In this document: one piece after another, positions 1 to 8,748 of the stretch
Layout: the number at the start of each line of letters is the position of its first letter
Position numbering within the stretch: position 1 is the stretch's first letter
Source: Synechococcus lacustris str. Tous
GTDB lineage: Bacteria > Cyanobacteriota > Cyanobacteriia > PCC-6307 > Cyanobiaceae
Direction: 5' to 3'
Length of the DNA: 44,375 nucleotides
Assembly: GCF_003011125.1 (NCBI RefSeq)
Contig: NZ_PXVC01000013.1
Coordinates: 1 to 44,375 of the forward strand
The notes under the pieces: model-generated
Database searches by the model: none
Told to the model about the DNA's origin: nothing
Seen by the model: the letters and a program-made list of their open reading frames with translations, nothing else
Position numbers and translations under genes: made by a program

Positions 1-165
1 ATCCTGGATTCCCAGGGCCGTGTGCTAAATACCTGGGCTGACATCTTGAACCGCGCTGGTTTGGGTATGGAAGTAATGCACGAGCGCAATGCTCACAACT
101 TCCCCCTCGACCTTGCAGCAGCTGAAAGCGCTCCTGTAGCCCTAACCGCCCCTGCAATCGGTTGA
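1..165 (+). CDS. psbA: Photosystem II D1 protein, C-terminal end (partial)
   Basis: Only the last 54 codons are present; the gene begins before the window. The translation carries the D1 C-terminal tail with [13 protein letters not shown], which by the standard numbering contains the Mn4CaO5 ligands His332, Glu333, Asp342 and the mature C-terminus Ala344. The 15 residues after Ala344 ([15 protein letters not shown]) are the extension removed by the CtpA protease in the thylakoid lumen. Frame 1 is open from base 1 to the TGA at 163-165. D1 binds the reaction-centre cofactors of photosystem II. Which psbA paralogue this is cannot be told from the tail. A strong terminator follows, so it is transcriptionally separate from the next gene. 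Confidence 0.97.
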   Translation: MLDSQGRVLNTWADILNRAGLGMEVMHERNAHNFPLDLAAAESAPVALTAPAIG

Positions 166-205
166 TCACTAACTAAGCAAACGCTTAATTAGAGGAATAG
201 AAATC

Positions 206-230
206 GCCCCCGCTAACGCGGGGGCTTTTT
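206..230 (+). terminator. Rho-independent terminator of psbA
   Basis: A perfect 8-bp GC-rich stem (GCCCCCGC at 206-213 and GCGGGGGC at 218-225) with a TAAC loop is followed directly by five T. It lies 41 bases after the psbA stop codon. Confidence 0.93.
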
Positions 231-259
231 AATGGTTACCCCTACTTCTGCAGGGCAGG

Positions 260-943
260 ATGAAAACTGCGGCGAAATTTATTGCATTTGGTGATAGTGG
301 CGTCTTCGGCTGGGGCGATAGCGAAGGTGGCGGTTGGGTGGAGCGCTTACGCCGCCATTGGATGCCCAGGTTGCAGGCGCCAGTTTTATATAACCTTGGA
401 GTGAGAGGCGATGGTCTTGAACGCCTCAGTAATCGGCTCAACAATGAGTTCATGGTCCGCGGAGAGTTGCGTCGTCAAAAGCCCCAAGGCATGTTGATTG
501 CTGTTGGGATTAATGATGCTGCCCGCATAGGTAGATGTGACGGCAGGCAGCAATTAGATCCTGCTGCTTTCCTATTTGGCTTTGAGCAGCTGTTGATAAA
601 TGCAAAATGTTTGGCGCCGGTTTTCGTGGTGGGGCTAACGCCAGTTAATGAAGCGGTGATGCCTTTTGCTAATTGTTTATGGTATTTAAATCGTGATCTG
701 GATCTTTATAATCGTCTAATTGAGGAAGCTTGTTTAGGGGCAAATGTGCCATTTCTAAGGCTTTGGGATGGAGAGATAAGCGCCACTGAAAATGTGCCAT
801 TGGAATGGTCTAAACGTCTTTGCAGTGATGGGATCCATTGCAATAGTGCTGGCCATGAATGGATATTTGAGCAGGTGAGCTGCTGGCCGGAGCTATTGTT
901 ATGGGCCGGGCTGCCGCCCGAGGGTTTCTGCAGGCTTAATTAG
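260..943 (+). CDS. SGNH/GDSL-type hydrolase
   Basis: A 227-residue protein of the SGNH hydrolase fold (esterase, lipase or acyl hydrolase). Block I is visible near the N-terminus as FGDSGVFGWG with the nucleophile Ser at about residue 13. The middle block shows AVGINDAAR with the Asn of block III. The C-terminal DGIHCNSAGHEW supplies the Asp and His of the triad. There is no signal peptide, so it is probably cytoplasmic. The ATG at 260 follows a GCAGG-containing leader. The next gene starts 6 bases after the stop, so the two are likely co-transcribed. The physiological substrate is unknown; lysophospholipase/thioesterase-like and carbohydrate esterase roles both fit the family. Confidence 0.85.
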   Translation: MKTAAKFIAFGDSGVFGWGDSEGGGWVERLRRHWMPRLQAPVLYNLGVRGDGLERLSNRLNNEFMVRGELRRQKPQGMLIAVGINDAARIGRCDGRQQLDPAAFLFGFEQLLINAKCLAPVFVVGLTPVNEAVMPFANCLWYLNRDLDLYNRLIEEACLGANVPFLRLWDGEISATENVPLEWSKRLCSDGIHCNSAGHEWIFEQVSCWPELLLWAGLPPEGFCRLN

Positions 944-949
944 AAAATT

Positions 950-1549
950 ATGCGCATTGCAATTTCTGGTTCCCATTCGCTCGGTAAATCAACAGTGGTT
1001 AGGGACTGGCTTCATTCCAATCCTGATTATTTATGGGAGGATGAGCCCTATAGGGTTCTATCTTTTAATGGTCCCTATGAAATTGCCTTTCAAGACAAGT
1101 CAACCAGGTTGCATAATGGCTTGCAACTATTCTATAGTATTAGCAGGTTGCATAGATATGATTCCAGTGAATGCAATGTGATATTTGATCGCTGTCCGAT
1201 TGACTATCTTGCCTATTCTCAATACACCGCATTCCAAGCCACAACGGATATAGATAAGGAGTTTGTGCTAACGATGGTAGATGCTGTTCGAGAATCTTTG
1301 GATCATCTTGACATTCTTGCTTTTATACCTATTTCTGAGCAGTGGCCCGTGCCCATGGAGGATGACGGAATCAGGCCTCCCGACCTGGAATATCGCAATA
1401 GCGTGGATATGATCTTTAAGCAGATATATAGAGATGGCTTGTTTGATCTGTTGCCAGCCTTTGAAAAGCTCAAGTTGATCGAATTAGTGGGTGATTCAGA
1501 ATTGCGATTGAAACAAATCCAGCTGGCAATTGAGAGTATTAATGCTTAG
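950..1549 (+). CDS. P-loop ATPase/kinase of the AAA_28 (NadR-like) type
   Basis: A 199-residue single-domain protein. Walker A is GSHSLGKST at residues 7-15. A DR-containing segment, IFDRCPIDYLAY near residue 80, resembles the Walker B / nucleoside-kinase DRxxxD signature seen in the NadR-type AAA_28 family. These proteins phosphorylate small molecules or act as ATPases of unknown target. I cannot assign a substrate. It lies 6 bases downstream of the SGNH hydrolase and its last codons overlap the end of the convergent Gfo/Idh/MocA gene by 4 bases. The gene is AT-richer by eye than the RNA polymerase genes. Confidence 0.75.
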   Translation: MRIAISGSHSLGKSTVVRDWLHSNPDYLWEDEPYRVLSFNGPYEIAFQDKSTRLHNGLQLFYSISRLHRYDSSECNVIFDRCPIDYLAYSQYTAFQATTDIDKEFVLTMVDAVRESLDHLDILAFIPISEQWPVPMEDDGIRPPDLEYRNSVDMIFKQIYRDGLFDLLPAFEKLKLIELVGDSELRLKQIQLAIESINA

Positions 1550-2595
1550 CCGCTTTGCTGGTTCATGATAATCGGAGTGCCAATGCGAGCCGATTCAATA
1601 ATCGCATCTGCCAGTTGCAGGCCATTTATGGCATGTTCAAGATTAGCTGTTTCTGATTCAACCCCCTGGCTTGCGCACTTCACGAAATCATCTAATTCTT
1701 CTCGCAATGCTCCATAAATCCTACCGTTATATTCCGGCCACAGAATGCTATCTGGTGAGCTGGTTCCCGATGAATCCCATATTTTTAAGGGGCTATCTAG
1801 TGATCTCAGCTGCACTGTTTTGTTGCTGCCCACAACCACTAATTCGGCATCAATGCAGCCGTTCCAGTTGCTAGTGGTAACATTCGCCGGCGCCCCTGGG
1901 GGAACAAACCAGCTGGTTTCTGTAATGCCAATGCAGCCATTTTCAAACTTTATCAGGGCAATGCAGGCCTCTGGTGATAAGTAATTGCCCAATCGGCGCT
2001 CATGGGCAAAAACACTAATTGGTTTGCTTCCTGTGAGCCATAGTAATAAATCTAGATCATGAATTGATGATTCGTAAATGGTGTGTACTTTCTCTGCCGT
2101 TGCTGTAAACCAAGAACGGCTTAAATTCCGTTTAGTGCGGATGGAAATCAGCTCACCAAGATCTTTTTGATGGATTTGCTGATGGATAATTCTGTGATTA
2201 AGTTCATATCTTAATATGAGGCCAACCTGTAGTATTGAGCCACTATTTTCGGCAGCCTGTTTTAAGTTTTGAGCATTTTTGTAATTTGAGGCAAGTGGTT
2301 TTTCTATGAATACAGGTTTGCCTGTGGCAAGTGCTTGCAAGCAATGTTGCTCATGTTGATCGTTGGGGGTTACTATTACGATTGCATCAAGATCAGGATC
2401 CTTGATTAGTTCTTCTGCTTCTTTGTATCGACATTTAACACCATAAAGCTCACCAATTTCCTCTAGTTGTTCGGGGCGTGTTTCAGCAATAGCTAATAAT
2501 TCAACATTTGCCATTGAGCTCAATACCTTGGCATGCATGATGCCAAATCGACCCAAACCGGCTAAACCAATTCTCAATTGATAGCTTGGTTTCAT
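1546..2595 (-). CDS. Gfo/Idh/MocA family NAD(P)-dependent oxidoreductase
   Basis: A 349-residue protein with an N-terminal Rossmann domain (GLAGLGRFGIMHA at about residues 9-21) and the family motif EKPLA near residue 98, whose Lys is the usual catalytic residue. The second half is the alpha/beta substrate-binding domain, with HDLDLLLWL carrying the usual conserved His and Asp. Members interconvert alcohols and ketones on sugars, inositols or nucleotide sugars. The particular substrate cannot be read from sequence. It is convergent with the ATPase gene and lies just downstream of tRNA-Thr on the same strand. Length is normal for the family. Confidence 0.88.
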   Translation of the reverse strand: MKPSYQLRIGLAGLGRFGIMHAKVLSSMANVELLAIAETRPEQLEEIGELYGVKCRYKEAEELIKDPDLDAIVIVTPNDQHEQHCLQALATGKPVFIEKPLASNYKNAQNLKQAAENSGSILQVGLILRYELNHRIIHQQIHQKDLGELISIRTKRNLSRSWFTATAEKVHTIYESSIHDLDLLLWLTGSKPISVFAHERRLGNYLSPEACIALIKFENGCIGITETSWFVPPGAPANVTTSNWNGCIDAELVVVGSNKTVQLRSLDSPLKIWDSSGTSSPDSILWPEYNGRIYGALREELDDFVKCASQGVESETANLEHAINGLQLADAIIESARIGTPIIMNQQSG

Positions 2596-2615
2596 TTGAA
2601 GGCATGTTTTCTATA

Positions 2616-2687
<72 letters not shown>

Positions 2688-2728
2688 ATAACAGCCAAAT
2701 TAGCATCGCAAAAGCAATCAATTTTCCA

Positions 2729-2977
2729 ATGACAGATCCTTCTCGCTTAGATCCAGAGTTACGCAAACGGCTACTCCAAGAGGCTCGCACCCCCTGGAGA
2801 AGCCTGCGCAGGGCCCTCTGGTTTGCCCTTTTCGCCTCCGCCGCAGTTGGAGCCGCCACCATGGCTATGCGCGGTGCCAGCGGTGGTTTGGTCCCCCTCA
2901 CGGATCTCGGCATCCAAGTGGCTGCTTTGTTGCTCAGTGCTGTTTTGATCTGGTTTGATCGCAATCGCGAAACGTAA
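2729..2977 (+). CDS. DUF3493 small membrane protein
   Basis: An 82-residue protein matching the cyanobacterial DUF3493 family (related to LPA1/Rep27 of chloroplasts, photosystem II assembly). The PWRSLRRALWFALFASAAVG segment leads into a first membrane helix (about residues 28-48), and a second follows at about 58-76, ending in WFDRNRET. The bacterial protein's exact role is not established; a photosystem II assembly role is inferred from the plant relatives. It starts 41 bases from tRNA-Thr on the other strand. Its 3' part overlaps antisense to the end of the 180-residue membrane protein gene. Confidence 0.8.
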   Translation: MTDPSRLDPELRKRLLQEARTPWRSLRRALWFALFASAAVGAATMAMRGASGGLVPLTDLGIQVAALLLSAVLIWFDRNRET

Positions 2978-3313
2978 AAGCGGGCGGAATTGCCATTGAA
3001 TTAGCAGTAGTAAACCAAAAGCCCAAAGCAAGCTTTCGGTGCGGCTTTGCCCTTGCCAAGGGGTGAGCTGATTAAATGACCCAGCCCGTTGATCAAACCA
3101 GATCAAAATTGGCAATTGAATTAGGGCAGTACTAAATAACAACAGTTTATTTAATCCGCTTAGAATTTGAGGCAGCAAAATAGCAACTGCCCACAGCAAA
3201 AGTATTTCTAACTTTGGCGCTGGCCCCGGATCGCTTGCGGCAAGTATTAGTTGCAGCAGCAACAATTCCAACGGGAGCAAGCCAAGGCTGAGCAGCGGCA
3301 GCCAAGCAGCCAT
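2771..3313 (-). CDS. Hypothetical membrane protein coupled to infB
   Basis: A 180-codon frame whose ATG overlaps the infB stop codon as TAATG, a strong sign of translational coupling and the reason for accepting this start. The first 115 residues are very Leu-rich, with four likely membrane helices at about residues 4-26, 34-53, 58-75 and 91-107. I do not recognise a family. The C-terminal 65-70 residues lie antisense to the DUF3493 gene, lose the hydrophobic character and are rich in Gly, Ser and Ala, so the natural protein may have ended near 2975 before loss of a stop. Function unknown. Confidence 0.6.
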   Translation of the reverse strand: MAAWLPLLSLGLLPLELLLLQLILAASDPGPAPKLEILLLWAVAILLPQILSGLNKLLLFSTALIQLPILIWFDQRAGSFNQLTPWQGQSRTESLLWAFGLLLLIQWQFRPLLRFAIAIKPDQNSTEQQSSHLDAEIREGDQTTAGTAHSHGGGSNCGGGEKGKPEGPAQASPGGASLLE

Positions 3314-6300
3314 TAGCTACTAAGGGTGCGGCGTTGGGTGACCATTTTGTAAGCCACTATGCGATCACCATCTTGCCAATCGGCAAACCGATCGCAGCCG
3401 ATGCCACATTCAAAGCCTGTATTTACTTCTTTAACATCATTTTTAACACGTTTTAGTGAATCAAGATCGCCGGCATAAACCTGTTGTTTACCGCGGAATA
3501 GGCGGAATTTACAGTTTCTTTGCAAGCTACCACTGGTTACATAGCAACCAGCAACTGCGCTCTTACCGATGCTGAATACTGCCCGCACTTCAGCTTCGCC
3601 AAGGGGTTGTTCCACCAATTCAGGTTCCAGCAGGCCTTCCATGGCAAGCTGAATATCCTCTAGAAGTTTGTAGATAACATCGTAATCGCGAACATCAACC
3701 CCAGCTGCTTCCGCAGCCCGTTTAGCTCCAGATGCTAAAGAGGTGTTGAAGCCAATAATTACGGCACCAGATGCAAAGGCTAAATCCACATCTGTTTCGG
3801 TGATTTCACCGGGGGCGGAGAGTAGAACTCGCACTTGAACCTCCCCTTGGGGCAGTTGTTCAAGCATGCCAAGAATTGCCTCAACACTACCTTGAACATC
3901 AGCCTTAAGTATTAAGTTGAGCTCCTTGAGTTCACCTTCGCTTGCTTGGCCAGACATCGAAGTAAGTGATACCCGCCTTGATGCCATCTGCTGGGCCAAA
4001 CGGGTGGCTCTGGCTTCGCTGGCGCGATCACCAACCACTGCCCTGGCTGCTTTCTCATCGGTATAAACCTCAAATTCATCCCCTGCTGCCGGCACCTCAC
4101 TGAAGCCCAGCACCTCAACTGCCGATGAGGGACCAGCCTGTTTTACCCGTTTGCCAGTGTCGTCTACCATCGCTTTCACCTTGCCCAATACCGGGCCTGC
4201 CGCCAAAACATCCGAAGGACGCAAGGTGCCGTTTTGAATTAGGAGTGTGGCCACAGGACCCTTGGCTTTATCGAGGTGGGCTTCGATAACAGTTCCCTTG
4301 GCCATTCGATCTGGATTTGCCTTTAGATCTTCTACCTCGGTAACTAAAAGAATCATTTCCAAAAGGGAATCAATTCCGGTTCCTTTAAGTGCACTTACGG
4401 GCACCATCACAGTGTCACCACCCCAATCTTCTGGCAGGAGATTTTGATCCGAAAGTTCTTGTTTTACTCGATCAAGTTGGGCGCCTTCTTTATCAACCTT
4501 GTTGATGGCCACCACAATAGGAACTTCAGCCGCTCGAGCATGGCTAATTGCTTCAAGGGTTTGGGGTCGTACGCCGTCGTCTGCTGCAACCACCAACACG
4601 GCAACGTCGGTTACCTTTGTGCCTCGAGCCCGCATGGCCGTGAAGGCTTCGTGGCCAGGGGTATCTAGGAAAGTAACTGTGCGCTGTTCATCCCCGTGGG
4701 GTACATCCACCTGATAGGCACCGATATGTTGGGTGATGCCACCAGCTTCACCTGCGGCCACACGGGTTTTTCTAATCGCATCAAGAAGGCTGGTTTTACC
4801 GTGGTCTACGTGGCCCATCACCGTTACCACCGGCGGCCTGCGAATTAGGTGCTCAAGGTCGCTTGCCTCGATCATTTCTACGGTTTTCTTTGCCGCTTCT
4901 TCAACATCGTCTTGAAGAACAGGAACACCAAATTCCTCGGATACTGTCTCGATTGTTGAGAGGTCGAGGGTTTGGGTAACAGTGGCAATAATTCCCTTGA
5001 AAAATAGGGATTTAATAATTTCGGAACTCTCAACACTAAGCATGTCTGCTAATTCCTGAACGGTGAGATTTCCCTCAGGAATAACAAGCATCTCAGGCCT
5101 TACCTGTTTGGCATCACGGGCGGCACGCAATTCCATTGCCCGGCGCCGTTGCCTTTGACGGGTGGTTTCTTTTTTGCGGCGGCGTAAAGCAACTGGTTTT
5201 GCTCCCCCACTGCTGGGCGAAACCCTTGGTTTGCTGGGTCTTGCAAGACTGGCTTGAAGCACAACTGCTTCCTGCTCTCCGGCAAAACCACTGGTTTCAG
5301 CAGTTAAGGAGTCGTCATTTTCACCAATGATGTGAACTTTTTGGCGTTGCTTTTGGGGCGTGCGGCTCCGCAATGCTTCCAATTTGGCGCTGTCGTCCCA
5401 ATCAGGGCGCCGTGGTTTGCCTGCGGCAGTACCTGGGGCAGCAGCTGGGCGAAATCCTGGCCGCTTGGGGGGCGCATTGGGCGCAGTAGGTGCCCCTGGG
5501 CGTGTTGGCGCTTCACTGCCTGGCCTGCTTGGTACAACGCGCCTAGGCCCCTCGGGGGCGGGTCCCCGTGGGGCTCCAGGTTTCTGGAGTTGCATCAATT
5601 CGCCAGGTGCCACAGGCTTACGCATGGCGCTGGGCCCTGGCCTTGTGGGAGGGGCGGCCGGATCCCGTCGCATTGGTTTACCAACCAATTCCAGCGATGA
5701 AGCTGGAGGGCGACCGTCGGGTTCACCGCGACGGGGTTGGGCTGGTGCTCCCGCTCTGATAACTGGTGCGCCAGGTCTTTGTGGGGCAGGGGGGCGTTGC
5801 GGCGCTGCGGCACGCATGGGTACCGCTGGACGGTTTTGATCACCACCCCTGGTGGTTGTTTGACCGGGGCGACTGGGTTGCGATTTGCCCGGTGCGGCTG
5901 TGGGCCTTGCTGGTTTTGAAATCACCACAGGCTTTGGCGCTGGAGGCTTGATCGTGGCCACTGGCTTGGGAACCACCACTGGCTTGGCGACCACCACTGG
6001 CTTGGCGGGTGCCGCTGGCTTGGCGACCACCACTGGCCTGGCAGGCACCACAGGCTTGGCGACCACCACTGGCCTGGCAGGCACCACAGGCTTGGCGGGC
6101 ACCACGGCTTGGCAAACACCACAGGCTTGGCGGGCACCACTGGCTTGGCAGGCACCACTGGCTTGGCTGGGGCACTCACAACAGCCACTGGTGCTGAGGG
6201 GCCATCGGCAGTTGCTTTTTTAACCGTGAGGATTTTGCTGGCTGCTGGAGCCGCTTGGCCCTTTAAAAGGGTGCGAATTTTGGCTGCTTCGCCATCGCTG

Positions 6301-6422
6301 ATGGAGCTGCTGTGGCTTTTCGCCGCAATCGACAGCTTCTCCGCAGCCTCGAGCACATCTCGGTTGTCGAGACCAAGGTCTCGCGATAGCTCATAGATCC
6401 GGACTTTGCCGCCGCTCGTCAT
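3313..6422 (-). CDS. infB: Translation initiation factor IF-2, with a frameshift in its repeat tract
   Basis: IF-2 is the GTPase that brings fMet-tRNA to the 30S subunit. The N-terminus starts at the ATG at 6420-6422 ([20 protein letters not shown], the IF2_N domain). After about 105 residues the frame enters an Ala-Lys-Pro-Val repeat and shifts. The rest is read in a second frame from about 6105 down to the TAA at 3313-3315. That part holds a basic Pro-rich linker, a second IF2_N domain ([20 protein letters not shown]) and the GTPase with [17 protein letters not shown] and NKVD, then domains II-IV. With one base restored the protein would be about 1036 residues, normal for cyanobacteria. The break coincides with a 17-base unit in an 18-base repeat. 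Either there is a sequence or assembly error, or translation restarts downstream; both remain open. It belongs to the rimP-nusA-ylxR-infB operon. Confidence 0.93.
5953..6167 (-). repeat. 18-bp tandem repeat inside infB (12 units, one of 17 bp)
   Basis: On the plus strand the units follow the pattern RRNCACCACTGGCTTGGC and run in register from 5953 to 6167. On the coding strand each reads Ala-Lys-Pro-Val-Val-(Val/Pro/Ala). Unit 6097-6113 (GGGCACCACGGCTTGGC) is one base short between 6105 and 6106, where its neighbours have A or T. Units on either side of it encode the same hexapeptide in different frames, which locates the frameshift precisely. Confidence 0.95.
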
Positions 6423-6484
6423 GCAGGTCTCCAATGGACGGGGCACCATGTGCCTCCGTGCCCGTCACAATGACGGGACGGTAT

Positions 6485-6775
6485 TCATATTGCCTGAAGG
6501 GTTGCCGAAAAGGCCGAATCCCTCTGCCCCAGCCTTGCGGCGAGGGTGCTGTAAACGGCTTCTTCAACGTTCACCCGTAGGGCCCGTTGTAATTTTCGCC
6601 GTTTGCGTGCATCTTCCAGGCATGGCTGCGTTTGGCAGAGATAGGCCGAACGGCCCATGCCCTGGTCAAGCTGCACACCTGCGCCCCCCGCTAGTCGCAC
6701 CACTCGCCATAGGTGCTGGCGATCAACCATGCTACGACAGGAAATGCAGCGTCGGAGAGTGGCCATTGGGTTCAC
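6485..6775 (-). CDS. ylxR: YlxR family RNA-binding protein (DUF448)
   Basis: A 96-residue protein with the YlxR core: RRCISCR near residue 8, then WRVVRL and GRSAYLCQTQPCLEDARKR. YlxR proteins are small basic nucleic-acid-binding proteins encoded between nusA and infB in most bacteria, and this gene sits exactly there. The GTG at 6773-6775 overlaps the nusA stop as GTGA. An ATG three codons further in (6766) is an equally possible start. It probably modulates RNA metabolism; RNase P and nucleoid roles have been proposed for relatives. Confidence 0.9.
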   Translation of the reverse strand: MNPMATLRRCISCRSMVDRQHLWRVVRLAGGAGVQLDQGMGRSAYLCQTQPCLEDARKRRKLQRALRVNVEEAVYSTLAARLGQRDSAFSATLQAI

Positions 6776-8112
6776 CGAACCTCAGTTGATTGTTCTTCGC
6801 CATTGGCATCTTCGAGATAATCTTCTTCTATGGGATAGAGCTCACGCAAACGTGCATCCTCTTCGGCGCGGGTTGCTTGCTCCGCCTCTAAACGCGCTTC
6901 AGCTTCAGCTTGTTGACGTTCATCCTCTTGACGCAATTCGATAAGTTCAGCAACTTTTTCGTCCTCGGAGGGTTGGTCGTATTCAGCTGAATTTTTAATA
7001 TCTATTTTCCAACCGGTTAAGCGAGCGGCAAGCCGCACATTTTGCCCCTCCCTGCCGATCGCCAAACTGAGTTGATCGGGCGGCACAAGCACATGGGCAT
7101 GTTGCCCTTCTGGATCTACTAATCGCACCATTTCCACCCGTGCAGGGCTGAGCGAATTGGCAAGATATTGAGCTGGATCAGCAGACCAACGAACAACATC
7201 AATTTTTTCACCCCGCAATTCGTTTACAACCTGTTGAATTCGAGAGCCGCGGGCACCAATGCAAGCACCAACCGGGTCTACCTCGCGCTCAACGCTGTCA
7301 ACAGCAACCTTTGTGCGAGGGCCCACAGCTCTTGATGGTGGATTCGCTTCTCTGGCAACGGCAACTATTCGCACTGAACCCTCTTGGATTTCAGGTACTT
7401 CATTCTCAAATAAATAAACCACAAGGCCTGCATTGGAGCGGCTTACAAACATTTGAGGGCCACGCCTTGCAATTTCTGAAACCTCTTTAAGAAATACCTT
7501 AAAAGTGGCATTAGCCCGATAGTTGTCATTTGGCAGTTGATCTCTGCGGGGGAGTTCTGCCTCCACTTCAGGTCTGCCAAGGCCGCTGCTAACAGCCATA
7601 ATTACGCTCTGTCGTTCAAAACGTATAACCCGTGCAGTGAGTACTGGATCCTCTAGGTCTGCAAATTCTTCCTGGATCATTCGTCTTTGTTGATCCCTTA
7701 GCTTTTGGGCTAATACCTGCTTGGTGGCAGCGGCTGCCATGCGGCCGAATTCATCTTTTTCCGGGGTTACATCTAATACAACCGTGTCGCCAAGTTGTGC
7801 GTCATCTGCAACCTGTTGAACTTCTTCAAGTGCTATTTGATGATCTTCACTTTCAACTTCTTCCACAATTATTTTAGAAGCAAGAACGCGAAAACCCTCT
7901 TCATCTAGATCTAGACCAACGTCGAAGTTGCTAAAATATTCCTCATCAAATGGATCTTCACTAATGCCCAAATAAAGCGTGCGTCGATAACGTTCATAGC
8001 CTTTCAATAGCGCTTCGCGCAATGCTGCTTCCACAACGTTTGGAGGTAGCTTTTTCTCTTCGCTGATGTCGTCGATTAGGGTTGATAAACCCGGCAGCAT
8101 TACGAGCGCCAT
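6772..8112 (-). CDS. nusA: Transcription termination/antitermination factor NusA
   Basis: A 446-residue NusA. The N-terminal RNA-polymerase-binding domain (about 1-125, with LPPNVVEAALREALLKGYERYRR) is followed by an S1 domain (about 135-200), KH1 (GACIGARGSRIQQVVNEL) and KH2 (AIGREGQNVRLAARLTG). The C-terminal 50 residues are an acidic, Glu-rich tail without the repeat domains of E. coli NusA, as is usual outside proteobacteria. It modulates pausing, termination and rRNA antitermination. It lies between rimP (53 bases upstream) and ylxR (4-base overlap) in the conserved operon. Confidence 0.97.
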   Translation of the reverse strand: MALVMLPGLSTLIDDISEEKKLPPNVVEAALREALLKGYERYRRTLYLGISEDPFDEEYFSNFDVGLDLDEEGFRVLASKIIVEEVESEDHQIALEEVQQVADDAQLGDTVVLDVTPEKDEFGRMAAAATKQVLAQKLRDQQRRMIQEEFADLEDPVLTARVIRFERQSVIMAVSSGLGRPEVEAELPRRDQLPNDNYRANATFKVFLKEVSEIARRGPQMFVSRSNAGLVVYLFENEVPEIQEGSVRIVAVAREANPPSRAVGPRTKVAVDSVEREVDPVGACIGARGSRIQQVVNELRGEKIDVVRWSADPAQYLANSLSPARVEMVRLVDPEGQHAHVLVPPDQLSLAIGREGQNVRLAARLTGWKIDIKNSAEYDQPSEDEKVAELIELRQEDERQQAEAEARLEAEQATRAEEDARLRELYPIEEDYLEDANGEEQSTEVR

Positions 8113-8165
8113 AACTAAAATTCTCGGAGTGTGGGAAGAAAAGAAAAATTGGTATGTAAAGGGGC

Positions 8166-8633
8166 TTAGGTCTCGGGGCTACTCAGGCGAACTTCGAGTA
8201 CCTCTGGTATTGGAATTCGCACAATTCGGCCCCGAAGATTGATCTCCACTGCTTTGGCGTCACGGCCGAGTAAGGAGCCCTCGCGGCGAAGTTCAGTGCC
8301 GGAGCTGTCCCGATGCAGAACACTCACAGGAAAACCGCGAAAACTGCGGAAGTCCCGATCATCTTGAAGCACTTCCCCCACCCCAGGGCTGGTTATTTCA
8401 AGAACATAGGCCCCAGGGATTAGGGATTCCAATTCCAATGCTTCGCTGAAAGCACCACTGAAAGTGGCGCAATCATCGAGGCTGATGCCAGTGCCATTGC
8501 TTCTAGCCAATGCAATAACTAAAGCTTGGGGGTTGCGATGGCTATGTAGAGCAACGGTTTCGATGCAAAACCCCATTGGAGAAGCAACGCTAGACGCGAG
8601 CTTTTCAAGAGGGGTAATTAGGGGATGGGCCAA
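8166..8633 (-). CDS. rimP: Ribosome maturation factor RimP
   Basis: A 155-residue protein with the RimP N-terminal domain (ALVIALARSNGTGISLDDCATFSGAF) and the hallmark EITSPGVGEVLQDDRDFRSFRG, then the small SH3-like C-terminal domain. RimP assists 30S subunit maturation. It is the first gene of the rimP-nusA-ylxR-infB operon. The ATG at 8631-8633 gives MAHPLITPLEKLA, which matches cyanobacterial family starts. Confidence 0.96.
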   Translation of the reverse strand: MAHPLITPLEKLASSVASPMGFCIETVALHSHRNPQALVIALARSNGTGISLDDCATFSGAFSEALELESLIPGAYVLEITSPGVGEVLQDDRDFRSFRGFPVSVLHRDSSGTELRREGSLLGRDAKAVEINLRGRIVRIPIPEVLEVRLSSPET

Positions 8634-8648
8634 GGGCAGGGAACTCGA

Positions 8649-8664
8649 GGGGCCTCCCGGCCCC
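8649..8664 (-). promoter_or_regulatory. GC hairpin in the rimP leader
   Basis: A 6-bp inverted repeat (GGGGCC at 8649-8654 and GGCCCC at 8659-8664) with a four-base loop sits 15 bases upstream of the rimP start. There is no T run, so it is not a typical terminator. It could act on translation of the operon's first gene, but that is only inferred from position. Confidence 0.3.
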
Positions 8665-8689
8665 GCAATCGCAAGTTATTAACGATTGC

Positions 8690-8723
8690 CCAAAACCTTT
8701 AGCCAAGGGGCTCAAGGTTTTGG
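8690..8723 (-). terminator. Long hairpin between the small cysteine protein gene and rimP
   Basis: An inverted repeat pairs CCAAAACCTT (8690-8699) with AAGGTTTTGG (8714-8723), and an inner AGCC/GGCT stem (8701-8704 with 8709-8712) extends it. It lies about 25 bases beyond the stop of the minus-strand 79-residue gene and before the rimP leader. Position suggests a terminator; the T-rich element is weak. Confidence 0.5.
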
Positions 8724-8748
8724 AATGCCTGCCGGGCACATCAAGATC

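Noticed and set aside
5953-6167. Regular repeat array that might be taken for a CRISPR
   Set aside because: Units are contiguous with no spacers and code for a peptide linker inside infB.
5332-6223. Long plus-strand frames of up to 159 codons opposite the infB linker
   Set aside because: They mirror the GC-rich Pro/Ala/Lys-rich infB coding repeat in reverse and have low-complexity Gly/Thr/Leu content with no domain.
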